A DNA stretch of 64,000 bases. Source: Aricia agestis (Eukaryota; Arthropoda; Insecta; Lepidoptera; Lycaenidae). Of the stretch, positions 22,989 through 33,814 are shown in pieces. The DNA is taken from the NCBI RefSeq assembly GCF_905147365.1, contig NC_056410.1, positions 6,857,501-6,921,500 on the forward strand, in the 5' to 3' direction. Below the pieces are notes generated by a model, which made no database searches, was not told the DNA's origin, and was given only the letters and a program-made list of their open reading frames with translations. Numbering within the stretch: the stretch's first letter is position 1; each line of letters opens with the position of its first letter. Made by a program: the position numbers and the translations under genes.

Positions 22989-24349
22989 TTCATGTAGCGT
23001 GCAATGAGACAAACAATCGCATTTTGGTTACCTGAAATTGGTTCCGATGGGTGGTTTTCATTAGAGATTATTGGAAGGTTGTTTGTTCACGGCCAGTTGG
23101 CGAAATGCCAAGACCTTTGGTTGCATAATTCCGAAACCATAGGCCTTGTGCCTTGAGTCTTGACACATGAACGTAAAAGAAATGGCCACTAAGTGCTTCT
23201 ATTTTTATTGTTTCGAACTGTTCCAACATCGAACGCTATCATGGCATTGTTTTGCGGCTTTATTGGTTGTACTAATATTATCGAGCTTATGAATAACTAG
23301 CTGATCCGCAAAACGTTGTTTTTGTCTATACTCTATACGTTATGCTATAATGTTATGTTTTATGTATATATCATGTATTTTGCATATTAATTTATTATTG
23401 AAATCTATAAAAAAACTGTAAAGATTTATAAAGAATACATATTATATACATGACAAACAGCGAGTCGGAATCGACTATGATTTATACTATACTGTACTCA
23501 GCGAAACATGGCGATAGCGGTCATTGACTCCCTGTCAAAAACTTGTCATTTTCTATACAAACCGCGATTGACAATGAATTGTGAGATGTTCCTTATCCAT
23601 TGTCAATCACGGTTTATATAGAAAATGACAAGTTTTTGACAGGGAGTCAATGACCGCTACCGCCATGTTTCGCCGAGTGGCGAGTACTGTATAAGTATGG
23701 AGAATGTAGATTGTAGAGTAGGTATGAAGTAAAGTTGTAATTATTATTTTTCAAAGGAGTAATTAGAGTGGTATTTCTGAGAATAATATCTTCATTTCCA
23801 AGTTTCAGTAGAGATATTGGTACTCGGTCTGCTACATAGGGTTCTAATTAACAAGCTTACCCATTCGAATAATTATTGTTATTGCACAGATTAATCTAAT
23901 TAAATTAGGACAATATTGCTGGATACATGATATAGATATGATTAATGATTATGAACCAAGTGTAGTGTAAATATAGCAGCTTGCATACTAGGCTATGCTA
24001 CAAGTACGTCCTTCACGGTATAGATCGTTAAACATATTATTAATTATCGTGTGGACTATAATTATTGCATTTGAATTTCAGATATAGTATGCATGTCGGA
24101 ATATAGGTTAGGGCTACAGTAATTTCGCAATTCTTTGCGTTGGAAAAAATCATTAATAGAGGTTCATTGTATTTTCTGTTTAGATATGGTTTGTAAATTC
24201 TGGAAATGTTTTTGCAGTGTCAGGTGTATAGCAGACCTACTTAAGCTGGTTAGCATTGATTTCACATAACTCGACCAACAACGTAGATAATTTACCATTA
24301 CCTAAACTAACCATTACTCTATTTTTAATATTATCATACTTTATACAAA
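22989..24349. other. Gap with one family F fold-back MITE
   Basis: Family F copy 2 lies at 23484-23695. A degenerate H2 Helitron follows at about 24350-24525. Otherwise AT-rich and unrecognised. Confidence 0.45.
23484..23695. mobile_element. Fold-back MITE family F, copy 2
   Basis: The arms read GCGATAGCGGTCATTGACTC, CCTGTCAAAAACTTGTC and ACCGCGATTGACAATG, and are repeated inverted on the right. It is shorter in the centre than copy 1. Confidence 0.8.
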
Positions 24350-24591
24350 AAATATATAAATGAGTAAATCCAATTCTTTGTTACCTTTTCACGCCCAAAC
24401 CCCTGAACCGATTTTGCTGAAATTCGGTATGGTGAATGGTGATACTTAGAGTCCCAGGAATGGACATCTAGGATACTTTTTATCCCGGTAAAATGTACGG
24501 TTCCCGCGTGATAAACTAATTTTACATACACGTACATTATAATGTTATGTACGTATATCTAAAATTATTATTGATGTGTCCAGTGGTACAT

Positions 24592-24851
24592 TATACAGTG
24601 TGTAACAAAAATAAGTGATAATACTTTAGGGTGTGTACATGTTCCTTGTAGAGAGTTCACTGTGAAAGTTGCAGCGCTGAAAGACGAAACATTTTTTCAC
24701 TTTTGTATGGGCCCGAGCGTCACGAGCTTCCCCATACAAAAGTAAAAAAAAATTTTGGCCTTTCAGCGCTGCTACTTTAGCAGTGAACTCTCTACAAGGA
24801 CCACGTACACACCCTAAAGTATTATCACTTATTTTGGTTACACCCTGTATA
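24592..24851. mobile_element. Fold-back MITE family G, copy 1
   Basis: It starts TACAGTGTGTAACAAAAATA and ends in the complement (GGTTACACCCTGTATA). The arms continue with AGTGATAATACTTTAGGGTG. Other copies are at 49690-50045 and 53279-53553, with fragments near 30125-30175, 50675-50698 and 61287-61335. Confidence 0.8.
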
Positions 24852-25331
24852 GGTCATCAAAATAGACTTACAATAATAATAATAGTTATTCACATGATTG
24901 CTATCAGAATACGGGAAACGATCTTTGACCTTTCGGTTTATAAACGAAACTAGAGCTCAAACAAAAACAAACCTGCAAAACTCTACGCTCGATATAAATA
25001 ACCCTCCCCATATTTTAGTACGGAAAGGAGGTTTATTGAGGGGTACAGGAAACGAGGTTGTGGTGGCGTGTGGAAGGTGCTCAACAACTCCTCGCCCGAG
25101 GACTACTCCACTCGCCTTTGCAGAACTCGTTAAGCCTCAAATAAGTTTACCTTTTTAATATTATTCCTAGAGGATTTTTCTACGCTAAGCAAGCGACACG
25201 GTGTTATGTCAGAGTAACAAAAATGTTTACAGTTTGTGGCTTGTTCTTTGGCAATTTTCTTTTAAATTTGTAGTGTCAGGCACGTAGACTTATTGTTTCA
25301 CTGATAGAACGATGGGCACTCAAAGGACAAC

Positions 25332-25652
25332 ACGTGGGAGAGCCATGCTTCGGCACGAATGGGCCGGCTCGACCGGAGAAATACCACGTTCTCACAGAAA
25401 ACCGGCGTGAAACAGCGCTTGCGCTGTGTTTCGCCGAGTGAGTAAGTTTACCGGAGGCCCAATTCCCTTCCCTATCCTCCCCTTTTCCCTTCCCTTTCCA
25501 TCCCTACCCTCCCCTATTATCCTATTCCCTCTTAAAAGGCCGGCAACGCACCTGCAGCTCTTCTGATGCTGCGAGTGTCCATGGGCGACGGAAGTTGCTT
25601 TTCATCAGGTGACCCGTTGGCTCGTTTGCCCCCTTATTTCGTTAAAAAAAAC
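25332..25652 (+). mobile_element. G-rich retroposon family R, copy C (full length)
   Basis: Plus orientation: ACGTGGGAGAGCCATGCTTC at the 5' end; GCCCCCTTATTTCGTTAAAA at the 3' end with an A-run. It contains the core CGACGGAAGTTGC and the C-rich minisatellite. Confidence 0.75.
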
Positions 25653-25738
25653 ACGCCTGTTTTAGTTTGGAGATAGCTAAGGGCCGCACTCAGTGACATA
25701 CTGTGATTATATAATATATTATAAAATTATATAAATGA

Positions 25739-27011
25739 TAGCTGTTGCCCGCGACTTCGTCCGCGTGGACTTCAGTTTATAGCGCGCGGTGTCAATAAAA
25801 TTGGTGTCAAAAGCTTTTTAAAACCCTGGTACCCCTTAAATCAAAATACCCAAAACAGCCGTGTAGTGTGCACTTATTGTTTTTTTTTTAAATTAAACTT
25901 TTTTATACCTAAAGCTTATTTAGCGCTACACAACTTAGCTGCATAATGCATTACACAACTTTAGCTTTGCCCAATAGTCAATACCCATAAACTATTTAGT
26001 ATTTATTATTGGTAGACTGTTGTTTCTCATATCTATGTTGGTACGTGAGTTAATTAATAACATGTATAACAATCGAAATATTAATTCAACATGGTACCAC
26101 CTCTTATAGAAATACATATGAGCAAGCGATAGCGCAATCTAGGCGACTCTTGGCGCCATCTGTTCCAGTTTTTGGAACTAACTTAATTTGAACAAATTTA
26201 CGCATAAACACCCCCTTACAACCCCTTTTTCCAGTAAGCAGTAGACTATGTCTTTTCTCAGGTTTTAGACTATCTGTGTACAAAATTTCATTACAATCGG
26301 TTCAGTAGTTTTGGCGCTGTTGTTTTTGAATTTGATATCTAAGTTGGTAGGTGAGTTATTAGTTAATATTAACGTGTATAACAATCGAAAGAATCGTAAA
26401 ACCAGAAATCTACCTCAACATGGTACCACCTCTTATAGAAATACATATGAGCAAGCGATAGCGCAATCTAGGCGACTCTTGGCGCCATCTGTTCCAGTTT
26501 TTGGAACTAACTTAATTTGAACAAATTTACGCATAAACACCCCCTTACAACCCCTTTTTCCAGTAAGCAGTAGACTATGTCTTTTCTCAGGTTTTAGACT
26601 ATCTGTGTACAAAATTTCATTACAATCGGTTCAGTAGTTTTGGCGCTGTTGTTTTTGAATTTGATATCTAAGTTGGTAGGTGACGTGTATAACAATCGAA
26701 AGAATCGTAAATCCAGAAATCTACCTCAACATGGTACCACCTCTTATAGAAATACCCATGAGCAAGCAATAGCGCGATCTAGGGGACTCTTGGCGCCATC
26801 TGTTTTAAGTTTTTGGAACTAACTTAATTTGACCAAATTTACGCATTTTCACCCCCTTACAACCCCTTTTTCCAGTTAAAAAGTAGCCTATGTCCTTTCT
26901 CAGGCTTTAGACTATCTGTGACAAAATTTCATTACTATCGGTTCAGTAGTTTTGGCGTGAAAGCGAGACAGACAGACAGAGATACTTTCGCATTTATAAT
27001 ATTAGTATAGA
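25739..27011 (-). mobile_element. Helitron H1 with three internal tandem units, minus strand
   Basis: On the minus strand it begins TCTATACTAATATTATAAAT and ends CGCGGGCAACAGCTA. Inside are three units at about 26030-26995. The anchor CATGGTACCACCTCTTATAG occurs at about 26090, 26419 and 26730, so the periods are about 329 and 312 bp. Two 60-69 codon frames inside the units are repeats of each other and not genes. Confidence 0.75.
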
Positions 27012-27140
27012 TAATATTCTAACGTATTAAAAACTATAAACAAAAACATACTAACTAATAAGTATGATTAGTTCTATGTTGTAAAAATTAAAACGCCATC
27101 TGTTGAATCGTATTAGAACTAAAATGTTCATTGCATCGAT

Positions 27141-27300
27141 ATATTTCTGGATTTTTTATAATATTATACATAAAATATGTTTAAGATTTTTGAAATTTTA
27201 TTTTAATACACATCCAAGACCCAGGAACATTGAAAACTTTTTGTTCCGCCTGCGGGACTCGAACCCAGGACCCCCGGGATGAGCGCTGGCCACGCGCAAT
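27141..27300 (-). mobile_element. tRNA-derived SINE, minus strand
   Basis: In reverse, a B-box-like GGTTCGAGTCCCGCAGGCGG precedes CAATGTTCCTGGGTCTTGGA and a long AT-rich tail. The A box is damaged. Confidence 0.55.
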
Positions 27301-27309
27301 GCGAATTCA

Positions 27310-27441
27310 TTTTCATCGATATTTTCATGGAAATAAGATATTTTCCCACATCAAAATGTAGCCTATGTCCTTTCTCAGACTCTAGAATAACTGTGTACAA
27401 AATTTCATTGCAATCGGTTCAGTAGTTTTGGCGTGAAAGCA

Positions 27442-27476
<35 letters not shown>

Positions 27477-27508
27477 GATACTTTCGCATTTATAATATTA
27501 GTATGGAT
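27310..27508 (-). mobile_element. Helitron H1 5' part with GACA microsatellite
   Basis: It shares CAATCGGTTCAGTAGTTTTG and TTTCGCATTTATAATATTAG with 25739-27011. A (GACA)n run of about eight units lies at 27442-27475. Confidence 0.6.
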
Positions 27509-27869
27509 ATTCAGCAGAAATAGTGTGGATTAAAAAATATGCATTAATACTTCCATCGTGCATCGGCATCGTGGGTATCGCAGACACAATAGATCTTCAA
27601 TTGTTATGCTGGCAGCCGGCTGCCGCTATTGGAGATTTATAGAGCATAAGCAAGAAGGAATATTTTGGTAGATTTTTCACACAATTATTAACACTTAATA
27701 CGGTTCCCTTTTTTCTCTCATTAAATATAGCCTATATTCAGCAGAAATAGTGTGGATTAAAAAATATGCATTAATACTTCCATCGTGCATCGGCATCGTG
27801 GGTATCGCAGACACAATAGATCTTCAATTGTTATGCTGGCAGCCGGCTGCCGCTATTGGAGATTTATAG
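27507..27869 (+). repeat. Exact 136-bp direct duplication
   Basis: 27507-27642 and 27734-27869 appear identical by eye and are separated by 91 bases. The unit starts ATATTCAGCAGAAATAGTG and ends GGAGATTTATAG, and includes the CGCAGACACAATAGATC motif of the CGATCG-type repeats. Confidence 0.85.
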
Positions 27870-27879
27870 TTAAAGAAAT

Positions 27880-28768
27880 TAATTAATTATAATAGCAATA
27901 AAAAATAATAGTCATTCAAAACTTATTTTAAAAAGTTCTAAAAATATTACTTTCGTAGTCATAACTTTTAAAGCTTTTTTGAAATTAGGATTATAATAAT
28001 GAAGCCCGATAGTCTATATCAAATCAATAAAGCAGCACCCGGCTGTCGCATAACTATTGAAAATCTATTGTGTCTGCGATTCCCACGATCGAGGTAATAT
28101 TTACGTGGACTCTCCGGGCGAGTCTGTGGCACTGATAATTAAATCTCTCCCCTACCGCACGCACACCCGCGCATCGCGCCTTGACGCCCAATTCGCAACG
28201 TGCAGCAGAAATCGTAATATTTTAATTTCGCCATAACATTAAAACCAAACGTCCAATTTTAATCATTCAAAGACCAAATATTATCTACATTAACTGTACT
28301 TAGTGATGAAATAATTTATTTTGATAAGGGTCAATAACATGATTTAAATAAACGCATTTAAATATAGTCCAAAAAAAATTCTAGATTTTTTAATAAAAAA
28401 ATGGTTATTGTGCCTCACTCAACATAGATAGGTATAGTGTGTCGCGGACTTTTTTGTAGATATTTAAAAGATCTATAATTACTTAGAACATTTTATGCCT
28501 CTATCTTTTATAGTTTAGGCAGCGTACGCAAAATAAGTAACTTTTCTGGTTGATTTTTTAAACCTTGCGTCCGAAAATCCCAAATATCTTACGGAACCTT
28601 ATATTTTTCCAAAATAAAAATTAGCCTATGTTCAGCAGAAATAATGCAGGATTCCAATGGTAAAAGAATTTTTCAAATCGGTCCAGTAGTTTCGGAGCCT
28701 ATTCGACTCAAACAAACAAACAAACAAACAAAAAATCAAATCTTTCCTCTTTATAATAGTAGTGTAGA
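27880..28768 (-). mobile_element. Helitron H5, minus strand
   Basis: Reverse copy of 16080-16860, sharing for example TTGGACGTTTGGTTTTAATG and GTGTGTCGCGGACTTTTTTG in opposite orientation. It starts, on the minus strand, TCTACACTACTATTATAAAG. The GC-rich part (ACACCCGCGC) differs by small insertions. Confidence 0.7.
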
Positions 28769-29032
28769 TGATTGCCTACTTAATGCGCTATCAAAGTTTT
28801 TGAAATGCTGCGTTGTACGACAGCTGAAATTCTCGGTTTCAGCCTGTTATGTATTGAAACACAGGTGTCGGAAAAGCATCTAATTTTATAAGTTTTGGAT
28901 TACGTCTTTACAACATTAATTATTTAGGTACCCACAACACAGCCTGACTGAGCGTTGCACCTCGCTCGGTCGGTAGATCTTCCTTTGAGTCTCTCAAGTA
29001 GTGACGCACACGCGCTTTCTGAACTGCCCTAG

Positions 29033-29195
29033 TAGACAAGTGGCAAGCGATTATTATCGTAAACGCTGACAAAAAGTATGGGATTTGACATAAGTCATCG
29101 CTTCGCTAGCGAATACTAATGTCACCTAATGTCAAATCCCATACATTTTGTGGCGTTGGCGTTGGCGTTTACGATAATCGCTTGCCGCTTGTCTA
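29033..29195. mobile_element. Fold-back MITE
   Basis: The arms are TAGACAAGTGGCAAGCGATT and CGTAAACGC, with the complement on the right, and ATGGGATTTGACAT with its complement inside. Confidence 0.75.
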
Positions 29196-30188
29196 GGTCC
29201 TCAGGGGTCTTACCCAAAAAAGTATATTTATCCATATTTGGGGGTTATTTATAAATTTCGTGCTACGCGTGTATCTGCTGACATTTGCCGTGACGTTTCT
29301 GGTATTGCCGTGACGCGCGTGTCGATTGTTTACTTGCGACATTAATCAGTTTGTGCTGGCGAGCGTGGCACCGTGACACGGTCGTTTAGTCCCGCGACTC
29401 AATTATACTTAAATGGATATGCCGATTGCAATATGCCGCTAGTTTAATTGCAATTTCAGCGAGACTATTATTAGAATAGTTTGTTAACAAGCTTTTCCTT
29501 TGGCGTCGCTTTGCTAGCTCACAGTAAGCTCTATATAATTCTAGTAACCTTTAATAACTTTTCCAAGTTATCAATTATTACAACAATTATTATTTATATG
29601 CGGTTTTTATAATAATCTTTAAAAAACATAGCCTTACACAAACTCTTGACTCTTGTGTTTTTTTTATCGTAAATCCACAACTTAAAATAATAAATATAAT
29701 ATATTATTAAAGGTTTATCTTACCCTACGATAGATTATATTCTTATAAAATATCGGGGTCATTCATAAGGGAATTTTATAAAGGCGGACTCACACTTCTT
29801 AGCGGGCTGCCTCGCAAGGATTTTGTGGCACTGGATATATTATGTAATGCACGATTATTATAATAGACACAGTGTCGCAAAGTTCTTGGGAGGCACTGGA
29901 TCTATGTAATCGTGCCACGACCAGGGGAGGCGCGTATCCCTCTTGCCTTGATTACATTTACCGAGTACTAAAGTTGCGAGACCTCACTAGGTCAAAAAAT
30001 TACACCTAGCAAGTAGAGAAGACAGTGCTCTCGGCTAATCAATTTAGCTGAATGTACCCAGTGCTTGGCCAAGTTCACTCACTTGTGCTGTACCCTAGTA
30101 TAGACTATAGTCTATAATGAGGGACCCTTACACACCCTAAAGTATCACTTAGTTTTGTAGCACCCTGTATTATATTTTTTCTACTAAC
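29196..30188. other. Gap before the signal-peptide exon
   Basis: Part of intron 1 of the minus-strand gene. A GC-richer patch at 29280-29400 was not recognised. A family G end (CACCCTAAAGTATCACTTAG, GCACCCTGTAT) is at 30130-30171. Confidence 0.45.
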
Positions 30189-30346
30189 CTGATATGTTAA
30201 TTTTGGCGTCATCGTAATAGTCGAGGTGTTCGTCGTCCTCGTCGGTCGCGGGCTCGTCGAGGCGGCGGGTCGCGTTGGGCGCGGCGCTCACCACCAGCGC
30301 GCACACCACCAGCGCGACCACCTCCATGACGACATCACCGCACACG
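30189..30346 (-). CDS. Exon 1 (first coding) of EB-module membrane protein: signal peptide and acidic segment
   Basis: The start ATG is at 30327-30325. The exon opens at 30346 after a TGTGTTTCAG acceptor, so a non-coding 5' exon must lie further right. The peptide MEVVALVVCALVVSAAPN is a typical signal sequence with cleavage after about A16. An acidic stretch follows (DEDDEHLDYYDD), a pattern often sulphated on tyrosine, with N-glycosylation sequons at NAT (18-20) and NIS (44-46). The exon ends CATATCAG|GTTAGT with one base over (phase 1), which pairs with the first two bases of the exon at 3415. It is GC-rich against an AT-rich background. Confidence 0.75.
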
Positions 30347-30397
30347 CTGAAACACACATATAAACTTGTGTTACGCACACACCTACACAATAATGTA

Positions 30398-30743
30398 CCA
30401 TCAGAGAAGTTGATTCCTAGGTAGATGGCGGACCTAAGTAATTTGGTCGCGTTAAGTCTCAGCCGACCGCGACAGATTACAATTAAGGGTCAATTCAGAC
30501 TGCAACGCGAGTCGAGTATAGGCGCGGCGCGGCATAAAGTATGGAGTTGACCTTTGTTTTAGCTTCGTGGATTTGACAGATTTCAATTGCGTGAGACGTC
30601 TTGCGAATCTGTCAAATCCATATAAATTTATAAATGCATCTACGCGTCGCGTTGCAGTCTGAATCAACCCTATTGAATTGACTTAAGCTGACAAAAATAT
30701 GACGTAGGTCCGTCAACTGCCTAGGAATCAATTTCTTCGATGG
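30398..30743. mobile_element. MITE-1 copy carrying a nested MITE-2
   Basis: MITE-1 ends CCATCAGAGAAGTTGATTCC and GGAATCAATTTCTTCGATGG, with TA on both sides. MITE-2 sits inside at about 30485-30671, with ends AGGGTCAATTCAGACTGCAA and its complement. The copy starts about 50 bases upstream of the signal-peptide exon acceptor. Confidence 0.8.
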
Positions 30744-31802
30744 TACATTGTATTACTAATATCAAAAGTTAGACTGGCCATAGACGGACCGCAAGTTGCA
30801 ATCGGGACCGACTGCTCTACTGCGGTCGCGTTGAAGTCGTACACGACTGCAACACGACCGCATCACGCCGTCCGCCGTCGTAATCAAAATTATTAATATA
30901 ATTAAAACAGTTTAATCCTAGGTAGGTAAATATAAATATATTAAGGTTTTACCTTTTTATGTGTCAAACCCAAGAAACGAAAATTAAGTAAGTCAACACA
31001 ATTAAAGAAACATTTGTTTAATCGCCTTATAACTTTCTTACAATAATCAGCTCGACAAAACTTTGTTATGCTTGTCATAATTAATTAGTAACATGTATCG
31101 TGTTCGCACGCTATGGTTTAATTTACACATAAATGTTCATTTAACTATTCAACAAGTCACAACGTTCATGTCTTACTAAAATTAGTAGTTTGTTTTTTGT
31201 GGTAATTATTTTTTACGTAAATTATTGAATCTCCGATCCAAACGTTTTTTTGGATATGGTTAGTAAGTATAGGTGAAGTTTTGAATTAACATTAATATTG
31301 TAATTAAAAAAAAAAACAAGTGCAACTCCAACTTCATTATCTATGTAAAAATGATAAACAGTTTCGTAAGAAAAAAAATATTTTCTTTACGACGACGACT
31401 ACGACTATTTGAAGAAAATCGTTACTTTTTAAGGAACGATTTTGCTTTCAACAATGTTTTCTTTATTTCCAGCAGATACTATAGATACTTACTAACTAAA
31501 TATTAGTATCAGCTAGATTAAGTCCTTAAAAATAATCCTCTGCAAAGAGATACATTTTTCATTGAAACTTATTAAGTTTTCACAGCCATTAGCATATTAA
31601 ATTTTATTTCACTCATAAACATACGGAATTAATATTTTGTATTGTGTTTTGCATCAAACCTTCCTTTTTACCTACTACAAACTATATTTAAAATATGTGA
31701 ATAATATAATGGGTGGCTTATTAGTAATTATTATTAAACACTAGGACTGAAAGTAACAAGAGACATAAAACAGAACATTAATTTGGTCTTGAGTTTACAA
31801 GT

Positions 31803-32219
31803 GAGCCCTAGAACATTTTTTTTTGTGATTACTGACAACCTAATTATTTGTGAGTAGCTACATTTTGATAAGACGAACAACATTTTTATTTTCGAAAAAT
31901 CTCGAAAGTGGTAGCTAACAGAGAAATGATTTCATACTTTGACTTGATGGTCCTAATATATGGATTGTTTTATTTATAGGACAAGGTTACTCTTTAATTA
32001 TATAACTATTAACCTACCAATATACAAAAAAATCTGCTGTTTAGGGTTCCGTTTTAGTGTACACTAGTCAACCAAGTTTTGTTGATTACATAACCTTAAA
32101 AGTTAGCTACCACTTTCGAGATTAAGCGAAAATAAAAATTTTGTTCGTCTTAACAAAATGCTGCTACTTACAAAAAAATAGCTTATTAGTAATCCCAAAA
32201 AAAATTGTTCTAGGGCTCC
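31803..32219. mobile_element. Fold-back MITE
   Basis: The arms are GAGCCCTAGAACA with a T-run and GTGATTACT on the left, and the near-complement on the right. TAAGACGAACAACATTTTTA and CTCGAAAGTGGTAGCTAAC are also matched inverted across the centre. Confidence 0.65.
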
Positions 32220-32789
32220 CGTACTATTTATTATACTGTTTGCATTGACATCGAAATTTTATGTAGGAAAGTATTTTCCACTATTTATTAATTATTAAGA
32301 AAAAATCGCTAAATATCGGTTAAGACGATCTATAAAAATTTGTTAATACCTTTGTTTATGTTGTGTCTCTTTGTTGTAAACAGCCGTTACCGCTTTGTAC
32401 GATTTCTCGCCCCGACGACTTGGTAAGCTTTTAAGTACGCAAACAATGTTTAGTAAGTAATTATTTGTGTCATAAGTCCATTGTCTCATTGTACTCTTTT
32501 CGGTACTTTTCCCTCTGGTGTGAATGTATCTTAACAATTTTGAACACACAATAGTATAAATATTATGTTGTATCAATGTAGTTGTATTACATTATTTGTA
32601 AATAAATCGAAACAAATTATACTAATAATGTGGACAAAAAAATAAAAAACATTTTGAAATTTTACCGCTATTTCAAACAAGATAATGTACTTTAGATAGA
32701 CTCAAGCTTGCGTGTAGCCAAGATACTGGCCTTCCTGCCAGGGCTACAGGTATGAACGAATTAACGACATTGAGTTAATGTTTGAAGAG

Positions 32790-32826
32790 TATAAATTGAG
32801 GTTATGTTGGAGTGTTTACTGCAGTG
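32790..32826 (+). promoter_or_regulatory. Possible TATA/initiator core promoter
   Basis: TATAAATT at 32790 is followed 32 bases later by GCAGTGCG, similar to the arthropod initiator TCAGT. A short GC-rich stretch then stands out from the AT-rich surroundings. It could start a plus-strand transcript such as a non-coding first exon of the gene at 52 kb. This is inference; spacing and composition are the only evidence. Confidence 0.2.
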
Positions 32827-33500
32827 CGGGGCGGGTCGAGTGCGTTGCAGTGCCGCTAACTGATTTATATTAATCAAAAGAAATAGCAACAGAAAGGTAG
32901 TTTAGTCGAGTCGAGTTGACTTTGAGGAAAGTAAACCAAATAGAAAGCGCCAGTCAAGTGCTTGCAATTAAATAGGGTTCCGTTGTCATTATAACTAGAG
33001 ATCGCCCAATGGTCGAAATTCGACCTTAGTATCAACGACATTAGGGCTACTACGGCTATATTTTGTAAAAAATATTGACTTTATCATTTTTTTTTCAACT
33101 CTTGTCTCTGGGACTTAGCTGATCTCAGACTGGCCGTGTAAGCATTGTCTAATAGTATCTTAGATTTAATAAAAAAACTATAATCCATTTTCAATTTGTC
33201 AACTTGTTGTCAACAGACTTCAACCATAAATAAGAGTATAATTCGGTATATATTATGTCTATGATAATTCGTATGTATAGGCTTGTCACTCAAAAATCTG
33301 TCATTTCTCATGTGTTGTAGTGTGTGTAATGTTTTATTGTGTGTGTTGTAGTGTGTGTAATGTTTTATTTGTTAAAAAAATGTTTTTCGTAAAAAGGGTT
33401 ACTAAGTTTTTCGTTCGCGTATTTATAATAGCAGATTTAGGATGTTTAAATGAAGATATTTGGATTATTAGCGTCCTAATAGCATTATACAATTACCAAA

Positions 33501-33814
33501 TCTTATATATAAAATTCTCGTGTCACAATGTTAGGCCGCGTACTCCTCCGAAACGGCTTTACTGATTTTAACCAAATTTTATATGCATATTCAGTGGGTC
33601 TGAGAATCGGCTACTGGGTACTTATTATATTGATAAGTGCATTTGTTGAATAAATAATAGTAAATTATTACAACTCGAGACAGACGGCGACCATTATTTG
33701 TGTGACGGGATAGCGATGGACGTTGCCATGGTGACATACTTATTTAGTCACTTCAATAAAATAATATGGGTGAAATACTTTATATGACAAAGAAACGTTT
33801 GCCGGGACAGCTAG
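33501..33814 (+). mobile_element. Helitron H3, complete
   Basis: TCTTATATATAAAATTCTCG at the 5' end and GCCGGGACAGCTAG at the 3' end, preceded by A and followed by T, as for Helitron insertion. Copies are at 62614-62923 and, shorter, 62932-63100. Confidence 0.75.

Larger units (their letters stand above)
261..30346 (-). other. Gene model: minus-strand type I membrane protein with two EB/EGF-like modules (left-truncated)
   Basis: Four exons were assembled by eye: 30346-30189, 3415-3272, 1116-955 and 437-261. Each has an AG acceptor and a GT donor. Each junction is phase 1, so the frame continues without a break through about 207 residues. Predicted order: signal peptide 1-16, acidic segment about 24-40, cysteine modules about 47-94 and 95-148, transmembrane helix about 160-181, then a tail cut by the window edge. 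The intron between the first two coding exons is about 26.8 kb and full of repeats; an unseen in-phase exon inside it is possible. I do not recognise a named orthologue. The fold suggests a cell-surface receptor or adhesion protein, which is inference only. Confidence 0.75.
30744..33500. other. Gap with a hairpin, a fold-back MITE and a possible promoter
   Basis: A hairpin of TGCGGTCG and CGACCGCA arms lies at 30821-30862. A fold-back element spans 31803-32219 (arms GAGCCCTAGAACA... and ...TGTTCTAGGGCTC type). A possible plus-strand TATA promoter is listed separately at 32790. The rest is AT-rich. Confidence 0.45.

Noticed and set aside
26030..26995. CRISPR-like or gene-like repeated units
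   Set aside because: Units over 300 bp with no spacers, inside a Helitron; the repeated short frames are not conserved as protein.
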